From Micromonospora sp. MW-13 (lineage in GTDB: Bacteria; Actinomycetota; Actinomycetes; Mycobacteriales; Micromonosporaceae): a stretch of 64,000 nt of DNA. The stretch is taken from positions 28,790 to 92,789 of the forward strand of contig NZ_QKKX01000058.1 of NCBI RefSeq assembly GCF_003434305.1, given 5' to 3'. The notes below the pieces were generated by a model. That model saw only the letters and a program-made list of their open reading frames with translations, was not told the origin of the DNA and ran no database searches. Of this stretch, positions 43,565 to 52,379 are shown piece after piece (within the stretch, counting starts at the first letter, position 1; every line of letters begins with the position of its first letter). The position numbers and the translations under genes are program-made.

Positions 43565-44531
43565 CGCGTCCGCCTCTGTTGACAGCGCCGACGAGCCGGC
43601 CGGTCAGGTCGCGGGCCAGTCCGATCAGGCCCTCCGGGGCGAAGATGAGCACCGCCACCACGGCGACGGCGAACAGGAGCGTCCCGGAACCCTGGAAGAA
43701 GTTGAGGTTGAAGGTGAGCTCGGTGACCAGCAGCGCACCGATGACCACACCCCACGGGCTGGACCGCCCGCCCAGGAACGGGATGAACACCGCGAGGAAC
43801 GCCACCGACACCGGGATCGACTCCGGCAGGATCGACAGGTTCGCCGTGGTGAACACGGCGCCGGCCAGCGATCCGATCGCGGCGCCGATGCTCAGCGAGA
43901 TGAGGGTCAGCGCGGTCACCGGCACCCCGGCCGCCTCGACGGCGACCGAGGCCTGCGCCTTGGCCCGCAGCGCGACGCCGAACGGCGAGCGGCGCAGCCG
44001 GGACAGCAGCAACGCGATGAGCCACATCAGCACCAGCGCGATGACCACGATCTGGTCCCTGCCGAGCTCCGCGCCGAAGACGCTGATCGACCGGGTGAGG
44101 ATCACGCCCTCGGCGCCGCCGGTGACGCCGTCCGCGTCGATGAGCCAGGCCTGGAACGCCTCGCTGAACAGCAGCGTCACGGCAGCCAGGTAGAAGCCGT
44201 TGAGCCGGCGGGTGGCCAGGCCCAGGAGCACGGAGATGAGTACGGCGGCGACGATGCCCAGTGGTAGCGAAACCAGCAGCGGCCAGCCGGTCCGGGTGGC
44301 GACCAGGCCCAGCGCGTAGCCGCCGATCGCCGCGTACGCGTTGTACGCGATGGACAGCGAGTCGCCCATGATGAAGTGGCTGTACAGGCCGAGCCCGATC
44401 AGCCCGTACGTGACGGTGAGCACGGCGAGGTCCTGCCGGTACCCGTCGGTGCCGACCCAGGTGATGGCGAGGATCAGCAGCGCGCCGGAGATGACCGGTT
44501 CGGCGAGGGGCCGCAAGCGGGTGGCGCTCAT
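43554..44531 (-). CDS. livM: Branched-chain-type ABC transporter permease LivM
   Basis: A 325-residue permease with about nine hydrophobic segments. The LivM features are GLGLYSHFIMGDSLSIAYNA, AIGGYALGLVATRTG, LNGFYLAAVTLLFSEAFQAW and FLAVFIPFLGGRSSPWGVVIGA. It forms the membrane channel with LivH. The start overlaps the LivH stop (ATGA). Confidence 0.92.
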   Translation of the reverse strand: MSATRLRPLAEPVISGALLILAITWVGTDGYRQDLAVLTVTYGLIGLGLYSHFIMGDSLSIAYNAYAAIGGYALGLVATRTGWPLLVSLPLGIVAAVLISVLLGLATRRLNGFYLAAVTLLFSEAFQAWLIDADGVTGGAEGVILTRSISVFGAELGRDQIVVIALVLMWLIALLLSRLRRSPFGVALRAKAQASVAVEAAGVPVTALTLISLSIGAAIGSLAGAVFTTANLSILPESIPVSVAFLAVFIPFLGGRSSPWGVVIGALLVTELTFNLNFFQGSGTLLFAVAVVAVLIFAPEGLIGLARDLTGRLVGAVNRGGRDER

Positions 44532-45403
44532 ACCCGTACCCGTTTCATGAAGATGCCCTGCGGGCGGAAGGCGAAGAACAGCACGGCGGCGGCGAGCGTC
44601 GCGTAGTGCAGGGCGGCGGCGCCGAAGTAGAAGATGGCGGCCGACTGGATGGTGGCCAGGATCAGCCCGCCGGCCAGCGGCCCCCACACCGACGCGGTGC
44701 CGCCGATCACCAGCGCCAGGAACGCGAAGAGGGTGTAGTCCATCGCGCTGTCGAAGATGATCCCGGACCGCGCCGCGAAGACGCTGCCGGCGAGGCCGGC
44801 CAGCGCCCCGGCGAGGGTGAACGAGGCGATGCGTACCGCCCGCACCGGCAGCCCGAGGACGATGGCGGCCGGGGTGTTCTCGCCGATCGCGCGCAGTCCC
44901 CGACCCATCCGGGTGCGGTAGACGAACAGCAGCAGCAGCCCGAACGCCAGCGCGGTCAGCCCGACCTCCAGCGCGGCCTGCGCGGTCACCGTGGCGCTGC
45001 CCAGCCGTACCGCGCCGTCCCCGACCAGTTGTGGCCCGGGCAGCGCGGCACGGCCGAACAGCACCCCGGAGATCTGTTCGAGGGCGAACAACGTGGCCAC
45101 CAGCGCGATCACCATCGGCAGTTCCTCGTTGGCCCCCGGCTTCCACATCGGACGCACCACGAGCACCTCGGTCAGCAGCGCCAGCGCCACCGCGCCGACC
45201 ACCCCGATGGCGATTCCGGCGGCGGCGGGCAGTCCTCGTACGCTGGTGAAGTACGCCGAGGCAAGCCCGGCGAACACCGCGTACCCGCCGACCGCGAAGT
45301 TGAAGAATCCGGAACTCTCCCGCACCACGAACATCGCCGCGGCCAGTAGACCGAAGAAGCATCCCGTCTCGATGATCGAGACGATGACCTGTAGGGGGAT
45401 CAT
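44528..45403 (-). CDS. livH: Branched-chain-type ABC transporter permease LivH
   Basis: A 291-residue permease with about eight membrane segments. SSGFFNFAVGGYAVFAGLAS, MGRGLRAIGENTPAAIVLGL and IASFTLAGALAGLAGSVFAA identify LivH. With LivM it forms the translocation path. It starts four bases after the VOC gene. Confidence 0.92.
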   Translation of the reverse strand: MIPLQVIVSIIETGCFFGLLAAAMFVVRESSGFFNFAVGGYAVFAGLASAYFTSVRGLPAAAGIAIGVVGAVALALLTEVLVVRPMWKPGANEELPMVIALVATLFALEQISGVLFGRAALPGPQLVGDGAVRLGSATVTAQAALEVGLTALAFGLLLLFVYRTRMGRGLRAIGENTPAAIVLGLPVRAVRIASFTLAGALAGLAGSVFAARSGIIFDSAMDYTLFAFLALVIGGTASVWGPLAGGLILATIQSAAIFYFGAAALHYATLAAAVLFFAFRPQGIFMKRVRV

Positions 45404-45407
45404 TGAC

Positions 45408-45824
45408 TCAAGGGTGCTTCTGGTTGATCTCGACGACGTTCATCGACGGGTCGTAGCAGTAGACCTGCCGGTATCCCTTGAACGCCCACGTGCCGGCGTC
45501 GTTGTAGGGCATGCCCAGCTCGGCCAGCCGTCGCATCACGCCGTCGATGTCGTCGACCTCGATGGCGATGTGCCCGTTGATGACCGGGTGCAGCCGCAGG
45601 TCGTTGTCCCACGGCAGCGACGGGGTCGGCTTGCAGATGTGGATCTGCCGTTGGTTGTGGTCCTCGAACAGGGCGACGAAGTCGTTGCCCGTCTGCAGAG
45701 CGCCCCGCCCGTCCTCGACGAACGGGAACGTCTTCTCCTGCATGCCGAACACCTTCGAGTAGAAGGCGGCCATCGCCCGGACGTCCGAGGCGGGCAGGTT
45801 GACGTGATGCAGGCTCCACGACAT
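45408..45824 (-). CDS. VOC-family protein (glyoxalase/dioxygenase fold)
   Basis: A 138-residue protein with two beta-alpha-beta-beta-beta modules. WSLHHVNLPASDVRAMAAFY gives the first metal-ligand His. HIAIEVDDIDGVMRRLAELG and QVYCYDPSMNVVEI give the second His and the C-terminal Glu. AAGGAG-type spacing favours ATG 45824. In CoA pathways VOC proteins act as methylmalonyl-CoA-type epimerases, lyases or dioxygenases; which applies here is unknown. Confidence 0.88.
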   Translation of the reverse strand: MSWSLHHVNLPASDVRAMAAFYSKVFGMQEKTFPFVEDGRGALQTGNDFVALFEDHNQRQIHICKPTPSLPWDNDLRLHPVINGHIAIEVDDIDGVMRRLAELGMPYNDAGTWAFKGYRQVYCYDPSMNVVEINQKHP

Positions 45825-45866
45825 AGAACTCACTCCTTGGGGTGGTGGTGCGGGTGGTGGCGCGGG

Positions 45867-46622
45867 TCAGACCCGAAGTGGGTGGCCGCCGCCGACGATC
45901 AGGGTCTCGCCGGTGATGAAGGCGCTGTCCGCGCCGCAGAGGAACCGCATGGCGCCCACGAGGTCGGCCATCCGGCCCTGGCGCTGGATGAGCTGCTTGT
46001 TGGCGATGAAGTCGCGAAGCAACTCCTCGGGCAGGTCGGCCATGGCCGACTCGGAGTCCATCGGCCCGGGGGCCAGGCAGTTCACCCGGGTCCCGTCGGG
46101 CGCGAACTCCTTTGCCAGCGCGGCGGTCAGGCCACGCACGGCGAGCTTCGTGATGCCGTACACGTCGGTGGCGGCGAACCCGGACACCGACGAGATGTTG
46201 AGTACCGCGCCCGCGCCGCTGCGGCGCAGGTGCGGCCGGCAGGCCCGGGCGCAGTTGACGATGCCCAACACGTTCACGTCGAGGATCTCCCGCCAGCCGG
46301 CGGTGGAGATCTCGGTGACCGGTCGACTCCAGGCCATCAGGTGCTTGCCGGCGTTGTTGATCAGGATGTCGAGACCGCCGAAGTGTGCCGCCGCCTCGTC
46401 GACCGCGCGTTGCACCGACGTCTCGTCGGCGGTGTCGCAGGCGACCCCGAGCGCCACGGCGGCCCCGAGATCGGCGGCGGCCTGCACCGCCGCCGTCTCG
46501 TCGATGTCGGCCAGGACCACCCGGGTACCGTCGGCGACGAGCGCCTGCGCGAACGCCCGCCCGATGCCCCGGGCGCCACCGGTGATGAACGCGGTGCGCG
46601 GCTGGGCTGTCGTGTCGGTCAT
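45867..46622 (-). CDS. Short-chain dehydrogenase/reductase
   Basis: A 251-residue SDR: ITGGARGIGRAFAQALV, LINNAGKHLMAW, Ser in LNISSVSGFAATDVYGITKL with the Tyr and Lys, and the terminal ETLIVGGGHPLRV. It probably oxidises or reduces a hydroxy/keto intermediate. ATG 46622 overlaps the stop of the binding-protein gene by 4 bases. Confidence 0.92.
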   Translation of the reverse strand: MTDTTAQPRTAFITGGARGIGRAFAQALVADGTRVVLADIDETAAVQAAADLGAAVALGVACDTADETSVQRAVDEAAAHFGGLDILINNAGKHLMAWSRPVTEISTAGWREILDVNVLGIVNCARACRPHLRRSGAGAVLNISSVSGFAATDVYGITKLAVRGLTAALAKEFAPDGTRVNCLAPGPMDSESAMADLPEELLRDFIANKQLIQRQGRMADLVGAMRFLCGADSAFITGETLIVGGGHPLRV

Positions 46623-47836
46623 GAGCACTGCGGCTGGTAGTCGGCCCAGTTGTCGCCGGGCTGGTTCTGCTCGGTGAAGCGGCGCAGCACGATGCCGCAC
46701 AGCCCGTCGCTGCCGACGTGCTTGCTGGACGTGAAGCTCATCGTGAAGCCCTGCCGTCCCCAGCTCGCCGGGAACGTGCTGATCTGTTCGAGCCCGCCCC
46801 GCACCTGCGCCGGACCGCTGTCCACGCCGGCCTTCTCGATCGCCTGCTTCAGCAGGTAGACGGTGTCGTAGCCCTGCGCGGCGAAGGCGGTCAACCCCAG
46901 GTACTTCTCCCCCAGCTTGGCCTTGAGCTTGTCGCCCAGCTCGCTGGAGCGGGTGTTGTCGGCGGAGATGGCGCTGGCGTAGACGAGCTGCCGGAACGCG
47001 CCGGGCTTGGCCAGCTTCCAGGTGTCCGGCTGGTTGCCGATCGACGCCAGGGAGATCCGCGGCAGGTCCGGCATGATCTGGTGCGCGGTGTTGTGGAACA
47101 GCACCTCCAGCTGGCCGCCCAGCGAGGACACGAACAGCGCGTCGGGCTTGGCGGCGGCGATGCGGCTGAGCTGCGGCGCCACGTCGGTGGTGTTCAGCGG
47201 CGCCTTCTCGTTGGCGACGATGGTGATGCCGGACTGTTCGAAGATGGGCAGCAGCCCCTTGTTGAGCCCGGCCATGGTGGGCGAGTCGTCGGTGATGACG
47301 GCCAGCCGCGTGACGCCGGTCTTCTTGAACGCCGCCGCGTACACGGTGCCGATGTCGGTGATCGGATTGGCCAGGATGAACGAGAACGTGTTGTTCGGCG
47401 GTTCCGCGATGGCGGAGGCGATGTTCGTCGCCGAGACGGCCACGATCTTCTCCTGCTCGACGACCGGCTTGACCTGCTGGGCCGACGCCGACGACGAGTT
47501 CATGATGATGACGCGGGCACCGTCGCTGACGAGCTTGCGTAGCACGGCCGGGGTCTGACTGGGCTGGCTGCCGTCGTTCTGGCGGATCAGCTTGAGCGAT
47601 CGCCCGCCGACGCCGCCGGCCTTGTTGATCTCGTCGATGGCCAGCGAGATCCCGGTGCTCGCCTCGGCCGACGTGGCCGCAGTACCACCCGAGGTGTCCT
47701 CGACCATGCCGATGACGATGTCTCTTCCCGACGAGTCGCCGGAGTCCTTGCCGTCGCCACAGGCGGTGATCGATGCGGCGAACGTGAGTGAGGTGGCCAC
47801 GATGCTCAGGCATCGCGCCGCGCGGGTACGGGACAT
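46619..47836 (-). CDS. Branched-chain-type ABC transporter substrate-binding lipoprotein
   Basis: A 405-residue LivK-like protein and first gene of the leftward operon. A signal peptide with lipobox ASITACGDG makes Cys26 the probable lipid-anchored residue. The mature part shows IVIGMVEDTSGGTAATSAEA, LAIDEINKAGGVGGRSLKLI and AAQGYDTVYLLKQAIEKAG. It captures the substrate outside the membrane and hands it to LivHM. GGGAG precedes ATG 47836. The presumed ligand is the acid degraded by the operon. Confidence 0.93.
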   Translation of the reverse strand: MSRTRAARCLSIVATSLTFAASITACGDGKDSGDSSGRDIVIGMVEDTSGGTAATSAEASTGISLAIDEINKAGGVGGRSLKLIRQNDGSQPSQTPAVLRKLVSDGARVIIMNSSSASAQQVKPVVEQEKIVAVSATNIASAIAEPPNNTFSFILANPITDIGTVYAAAFKKTGVTRLAVITDDSPTMAGLNKGLLPIFEQSGITIVANEKAPLNTTDVAPQLSRIAAAKPDALFVSSLGGQLEVLFHNTAHQIMPDLPRISLASIGNQPDTWKLAKPGAFRQLVYASAISADNTRSSELGDKLKAKLGEKYLGLTAFAAQGYDTVYLLKQAIEKAGVDSGPAQVRGGLEQISTFPASWGRQGFTMSFTSSKHVGSDGLCGIVLRRFTEQNQPGDNWADYQPQCS

Positions 47837-47984
47837 GGTCGCTCCCTGCGGGTGGGGCAATGCGGCCGGAGAGCCCTGACGAACGAGATGCGACGCCGGG
47901 CCGTGGGGGTGTGGAGGGGATGAGCCGGAGGCTCCGGCTCTCGGCGTCCGAAGAGCGGACGGGGACGCCAACGGTCTGTCAGTA

Positions 47985-48042
47985 GAACCATGTTCCAGGT
48001 TCGTGTGCCGAACATCATGGAATGGACCATGCGGGGTGTCAA
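47985..48042 (-). promoter_or_regulatory. Leftward promoter with GTTC/GAAC operators
   Basis: On the minus strand TTGACA (48042-48037), a 17-base spacer and CATGAT (48019-48014) form a good promoter, with the start of transcription near 48007. A palindrome GTTCG-N5-CGAAC (47999-48013) sits on that start, and a second GAAC-N3-GTTC (47985-47995) lies next to it. Both would block transcription of the 18-gene operon if occupied. The IclR protein encoded in the operon is the likely ligand-dependent occupant. Confidence 0.7.
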
Positions 48043-48087
48043 CCCTCTTCCGGCCACCACCTTGGCAGAAGTAGAGAACCGAGGCTC

Positions 48088-48155
48088 TTGACGCCCATCC
48101 CTGGGCGTCCCTACTGTTCTCGAAATCAAGACAATGATCGTTCTATATACAGAAC
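48088..48155 (+). promoter_or_regulatory. Rightward promoter with palindromic operators
   Basis: TTGACG (48088-48093) and TACTGT (48112-48117) are 18 bases apart. The spacer holds a perfect inverted repeat ACGCCCA-N4-TGGGCGT (48091-48108). A second palindrome GTTCT-N6-AGAAC (48140-48155) lies just before the ATG at 48163, downstream of the expected start site, and resembles the GTTC/GAAC sites of the divergent promoter. Confidence 0.65.
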
Positions 48156-48162
48156 GGACAGC

Positions 48163-49179
48163 ATGAAACTCGGACTCAGCCTCGGACACTCAAGCGGCCT
48201 GCGGGACCTCGGCGCCGTGGCCCGCCGCGCCGACGCTGCCGGCCTGGACTCGCTGTGGGTCTCGGAGGCGTACGGCTCCGACGCGGTCAGCGTGCTGGGT
48301 CACCTGACGGCGGTGACCAGCCGGATCGGCCTGGGCACGGCGGTGCTCCAGATGCCGGCCCGCACCCCGGCCGCCACCGCGATGACCGCGCTCACCCTCG
48401 ACCAGCTCAGCGACGGCCGGCTCCTGCTGGGCCTGGGCACCTCGGGCCCGCAGGTCGTGGAGGGCTGGCACGGCGTCGCGTTCGACTCCCCGCTGGCCCG
48501 AACCCGCGAGTACGTCGACATCGTGCGTGCGGCGGTGGCCCGGCGGGAGCCGCTGACCTACCCGGGCGTCCACTACCCGGTGCCGTATCCGCGCGCCGAC
48601 CGGGAACCACCGCGCCCGTTGAAGGCCACCCTGCACCCGGTACGCCCACGGATACCGGTCCTGTTGGCGGCCAACGGCCCGCGCAACGTGGCGCTCGCCG
48701 GACAGTTCGCCGAGGGCTGGCTGCCCGCCTTCTACTGCCCGGACCGGCCCGAGCTGTACCGGGACATGCTCGCCCCCGGGCTGGCCCGCCGCCCCGCGGA
48801 CCTCGGCCCGCTGCGGGTCGTGGCCACGGTGCACCTGGCGCCCGGAGCCGACCTCGCGGCCTGTCGGGACGCGCTGCGCCCGGCGTTCGCCCTGTACCTG
48901 GGCGGCATGGGCGCGCGGGGCCGCAACTTCTACGCCGACCTGGCGTCCCGGCTGGGCTACGAGGCGGCCACCCAGCAGATCCAGGAGTTGTACCTGGACG
49001 GTCGCCGCGCCCAGGCCGCCGCCGCGGTACCGGACGCGCTCATCGACCAGCTTGCCCTGGTGGGGCCCCGCGAACGGATCCGGGACCGGCTGGCGGCCTG
49101 GGCGGATGCCGGGGTCGACGTCATGACCCTCAAGACCACCGACGTCGACCTGGTCGCGTGGCTGGCCGCCGCGCTCTAG
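48163..49179 (+). CDS. LLM-class F420-dependent oxidoreductase of the catabolic regulon
   Basis: A 338-residue luciferase-like protein, start MKLGLSLGHSSGLRDLGAVA. It shows SLWVSEAYGSDAVSVLGHLT, SRIGLGTAVLQMPARTPA, LSDGRLLLGLGTSGPQV and PVLLAANGPRNVALAG, the pattern of F420-dependent enzymes. It may oxidise or reduce a pathway intermediate using F420 instead of NAD. It is divergent from the 18-gene operon and 22 bases ahead of the dehydratase gene, with which it should be cotranscribed. Confidence 0.92.
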   Translation: MKLGLSLGHSSGLRDLGAVARRADAAGLDSLWVSEAYGSDAVSVLGHLTAVTSRIGLGTAVLQMPARTPAATAMTALTLDQLSDGRLLLGLGTSGPQVVEGWHGVAFDSPLARTREYVDIVRAAVARREPLTYPGVHYPVPYPRADREPPRPLKATLHPVRPRIPVLLAANGPRNVALAGQFAEGWLPAFYCPDRPELYRDMLAPGLARRPADLGPLRVVATVHLAPGADLAACRDALRPAFALYLGGMGARGRNFYADLASRLGYEAATQQIQELYLDGRRAQAAAAVPDALIDQLALVGPRERIRDRLAAWADAGVDVMTLKTTDVDLVAWLAAAL

Positions 49180-49201
49180 AAGACCCGATCAGGAGAGAGA
49201 C

Positions 49202-50056
49202 ATGCCGCTCAACGAGGCGTTCGTCGGCAGGGTGTTCGCGCCCACCGCGCCGTACCGGGTCAGCCAGGAGAAGATCCAGGAGTTCGTCCTGGCCACCGGA
49301 GCCGCCCTCCCCCAGGACGGCCAGCCGGTGGTCCCGCCCACCTTTCCCATCGTGCTGAGCCTGCCCGCCACTCGGAACACGCTGTCCGACCCGGCGCTCG
49401 GTCTGGACTACAGCCGGGTGGTACACGGGCGCCAGCGCTTCCGGCACACGCGAGGCGTCCAGGCCGGCGACGAGCTGACGGTGACCGTCCACATCGAACA
49501 GATCCAGTCCGGCGGGGTGCACCAGATCGTCACCACGCGCAGCGAGATCGCCACCACGGCCGGCGAACCGGTCTGTACGGCGTACTCGACGCTGGTGGAG
49601 CGGGGCACCCGACCCCGGGCGGCCAAGCGCGGAGCGGAACCGCGACAGCCCTGGACCGTGCCCGGCCGGGAGCTTCCGGCCCGCGATTTCACGGTCACCC
49701 GGCAGGACCTGGTGCGCTACGCGGGCGCGTCGGGCGACTTCAACCCGATCCACTTCAGCGACCACGCCGCCACCCGGGCGGGACTGCCTGGCGTCATCGG
49801 GCACGGGATGCTCACCATGGCGCTGACCGCGCGGGCAGTCACCGAGTGGGTCGGGGACCCGGCCGGAGTGTTCGACCACGAGACCCGGTTCATGCTGCCG
49901 CTGCTGGTGCCCGACGAAGGGGGCGCCACCCTCACCGTCACCGCGACGGTCAGCGACCCCGACGATGCCGGCCACCGCCAACTGGTGGCCGAGGCAACCG
50001 CCGGCGCCACCGTTGTCGCGGGCTCCCGCCTCACCATCCGACCGGCCGCGCGGTGA
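49202..50056 (+). CDS. Double-hotdog MaoC-type dehydratase with FAS1-like N domain
   Basis: A 284-residue protein with two hotdog folds. The N-terminal half (to about residue 135) matches the FAS1-like dehydratase domain (VHGRQRFRHTRGVQAGDELT). The C-terminal half carries the active MaoC motif: DLVRYAGASGDFNPIHFSDH, then GVIGHGMLTMALTARAV, with Asp and His catalytic. This is the HadA/HadB order in one chain. It hydrates enoyl-CoA to (R)-3-hydroxyacyl-CoA. An AGGAGAGAG site precedes the ATG. Confidence 0.92.
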   Translation: MPLNEAFVGRVFAPTAPYRVSQEKIQEFVLATGAALPQDGQPVVPPTFPIVLSLPATRNTLSDPALGLDYSRVVHGRQRFRHTRGVQAGDELTVTVHIEQIQSGGVHQIVTTRSEIATTAGEPVCTAYSTLVERGTRPRAAKRGAEPRQPWTVPGRELPARDFTVTRQDLVRYAGASGDFNPIHFSDHAATRAGLPGVIGHGMLTMALTARAVTEWVGDPAGVFDHETRFMLPLLVPDEGGATLTVTATVSDPDDAGHRQLVAEATAGATVVAGSRLTIRPAAR

Positions 50057-50171
50057 CCGTTGCGGGGCGGCGTGGGGGCGCGGTGCCGATCGGGCCCGCG
50101 CGACCAACGCGGGGGCACGTAGCGGCGCAGGTACGAAACGGCGCGGGCCGCGCGTGGTTAACTATCGAGCC

Positions 50172-51113
50172 ATGCCGCTCAGTGCGCGCGACGTCGAACT
50201 GTTCGAGCACTCCAGGGCCCGCCTGGAGGCGATCGCCTATCGCCTGCTGGGCTCGGCGGGCGACGCCGAGGACGCGGTCCAGGACACGTTCCTGCGCTGG
50301 CAGGCCGCGGACCGGGAGCGCGTCGAGACGCCCGAGGCGTGGCTGACGAAGGTGCTCACCAACCTGTGCCGCAACCAGCTCACCTCGGCACGGGCCAGAC
50401 GGGAGAGCTATGTGGGCACGTGGCTGCCCGAGCCGGTCCTCGCCGGGGACCGGATGCTCGGCCCGGTCGACACCGTCGAGCAGCGCGAATCGGTCTCGAT
50501 GGCGGTGCTCACCCTGATGGAGCGGCTCTCGGCCAACGAGCGTGCGGTGTACGTGCTGCGCGAGGCCTTCGGCTACTCGCACAGCGAGATCGCCGAGATC
50601 CTCGACATCACCGAGTCGAACTGCCAGCAGGTCTACCGGCGCGCCAAGCAGCACGTCGCCACCGGCCGGGCCCGCGCGGAGGTCGACGGGCCCACCGCGC
50701 GAAGAATTGTCGAGGAGTTTTTCGCCGCAGCCACCAGCGGCGACACCCAGCGGCTGGTCGAGCTGCTGACCGACGACGTGAGGAGCACCGGCGACGGCGG
50801 CGGCAAGGCCCCGGCCCGCGCCACGCCGATCATCGGCGCGCCGGCGGTGGCGAGGTTCCTGCGCAACCTGTTCAAGCCCACCGACGTCAAACGGAACATG
50901 ATGGGCGGCAGCCCCACCCTCTACGCCGAGGTCGTCAACGGCGGGCCCGCGGTGGTGGTCATGATCGGCGACCGCGTCCTCGCCGTCATGTCCCTGGAGG
51001 TCACCTCCGACGGCGTCGCGGCCATCCGCACCCAGGCCAACCCCGACAAGCTCGTACGCGCCACGCGCCAATGGTCCGCATCCGAGCACGGGGAGCCCCT
51101 CGACGCCTGGTGA
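50172..51113 (+). CDS. sigJ: ECF41-type RNA polymerase sigma factor (SigJ-like)
   Basis: A 313-residue sigma factor. Region 2: RLEAIAYRLLGSAGDAEDAV, QDTFLRWQ; region 4: ERAVYVLREAFGYSHSEIAE, SNCQQVYRRAKQHV. The C-terminal SnoaL-like extension has the ECF41 signature DGGGK (about 212-216) and NPDK (290-293), which in this group hold and control the sigma core in place of an anti-sigma factor. The next gene, encoding an oxidoreductase, is a typical ECF41 neighbour and target. Confidence 0.92.
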   Translation: MPLSARDVELFEHSRARLEAIAYRLLGSAGDAEDAVQDTFLRWQAADRERVETPEAWLTKVLTNLCRNQLTSARARRESYVGTWLPEPVLAGDRMLGPVDTVEQRESVSMAVLTLMERLSANERAVYVLREAFGYSHSEIAEILDITESNCQQVYRRAKQHVATGRARAEVDGPTARRIVEEFFAAATSGDTQRLVELLTDDVRSTGDGGGKAPARATPIIGAPAVARFLRNLFKPTDVKRNMMGGSPTLYAEVVNGGPAVVVMIGDRVLAVMSLEVTSDGVAAIRTQANPDKLVRATRQWSASEHGEPLDAW

Positions 51114-51194
51114 CCCAGGTCATAGCCAGCTCCTGTCAGGAATCGCGTCGCTGTCCGGTTCAGGAAGCGAACCCACCGAGACAGGAGTGAGGCC

Positions 51195-52379
51195 ATGAAG
51201 CACCGCATCGTCGTCCTCGGGGCCGGATACGCCGGCGCCACCGCCGCCGGCCGCCTCGCCAAGCGACTGCACCCTGACGACACCGAGATCACCGTCGTCA
51301 ACGCCGACGCCGACTTCGTCGAGCGGGTCCGCATGCACCAGCTCGCGGCCGGACAGACCCTGAAGCGCCGCACGCTGAGCGACATCTACGCGGGCACGGG
51401 CGTAAAGGTACGACTGGCACGGGTCACCGCCGTCGACGCCGACCGCAAGATCGTCGCGCTCACTGCCGAGCACGGCGCCGAGGAGATCGCCTACGACACC
51501 CTCGTCTACGCCCTCGGCAGCACGGCCGCGGACCACGGCGTGCCCGGCGTCGCCGAGCACGCGTACGACATCGCCGGCAAGCAGTCCGCGCTGCGACTGC
51601 GCGATCGCCTCGACGACCTCGCCGCGGGCGGGACCGTGCTGGTCGTCGGCGGAGGGCTCACCGGCCTCGAGGCGGCTACCGAGATCGCCGAGGCCCGGCC
51701 GGACCTCGACGTCGCGATCGCCGCCCGCGGCGGCCTCGGTGACCGGCTCACCGAGAAGGCGCAGCACCACCTGCGCGCCGTCTTCGACCGGCTCGCCGTC
51801 ACCGTCCACGAGCACACCGACATCGTGCGGGTCGAGGCGACCGGCGCGGTCACCGGCGACGCCCGGGTGATCCCGGCCGAGGTGACCGTCTGGACGGCCG
51901 GCTTCGCCGTCCACCCCATCGCCGCGGCCACGACCCTGGCGGTCGCAGCGAACGGGCAGATCGTCGTCGACGCCACGATGCGCTCGGTCTCACACCCCGA
52001 CGTGTACGCCGTCGGCGACGCCGGACTCGCCGAAGGGCCGGGCGGCAAGCCGCTGCGGATGTCCTGCGCCTCGGGGGCCCCGATGGCCTGGCAGGCCGCC
52101 GACGCCATCGCTGCGCGCCTGACCGGTCGGAAGATCCCCCGGGCCCCGCTGCGCTACTTCAACCAGTGCATCAGCCTCGGCCGCCGCGACGGCATCATCC
52201 AGTTCGTGACCGCCGACGACCGGGCCAAGCCGTCCCTCATCAAGGGCAGGATGGCAGCCCGCTACAAGGAGATCGTCTGCCGGGGCGCGGCCTGGAGCAT
52301 CGCCCACCCGGCGGTGCTACTCCCGATCCGCCGCCGCGTCGTCGCACCCCGAACGGAGATCCTCGCCGCCACCTCGTGA
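51195..52379 (+). CDS. NDH-2-like FAD-dependent pyridine nucleotide-disulphide oxidoreductase
   Basis: A 394-residue flavoprotein. FAD-binding VVLGAGYAGATAAGRLA at the N terminus, second Rossmann VLVVGGGLTGLEAATEIAE near 155, and the FAD-proximal VYAVGDAGLAEGPGG near 275. It lacks redox-active Cys-x4-Cys and so fits type II NADH dehydrogenases or related quinone reductases. It lies 81 bases after the ECF41 gene and probably belongs to its regulon. An alternative is a carotenoid/halogen-type oxidoreductase, less likely. Confidence 0.9.
   Translation: MKHRIVVLGAGYAGATAAGRLAKRLHPDDTEITVVNADADFVERVRMHQLAAGQTLKRRTLSDIYAGTGVKVRLARVTAVDADRKIVALTAEHGAEEIAYDTLVYALGSTAADHGVPGVAEHAYDIAGKQSALRLRDRLDDLAAGGTVLVVGGGLTGLEAATEIAEARPDLDVAIAARGGLGDRLTEKAQHHLRAVFDRLAVTVHEHTDIVRVEATGAVTGDARVIPAEVTVWTAGFAVHPIAAATTLAVAANGQIVVDATMRSVSHPDVYAVGDAGLAEGPGGKPLRMSCASGAPMAWQAADAIAARLTGRKIPRAPLRYFNQCISLGRRDGIIQFVTADDRAKPSLIKGRMAARYKEIVCRGAAWSIAHPAVLLPIRRRVVAPRTEILAATS

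Noticed and set aside
43554..45362. 602-codon frame that would extend LivM upstream
   Set aside because: The upstream part is the shadow of LivH. LivM starts at ATG 44531 with an ATGA overlap.
51134..51155. ECF41 promoter upstream of the NDH-2-like gene
   Set aside because: TGTCAGG resembles the -35 element, but no CGTC lies about 16 bases downstream, so no promoter was annotated.
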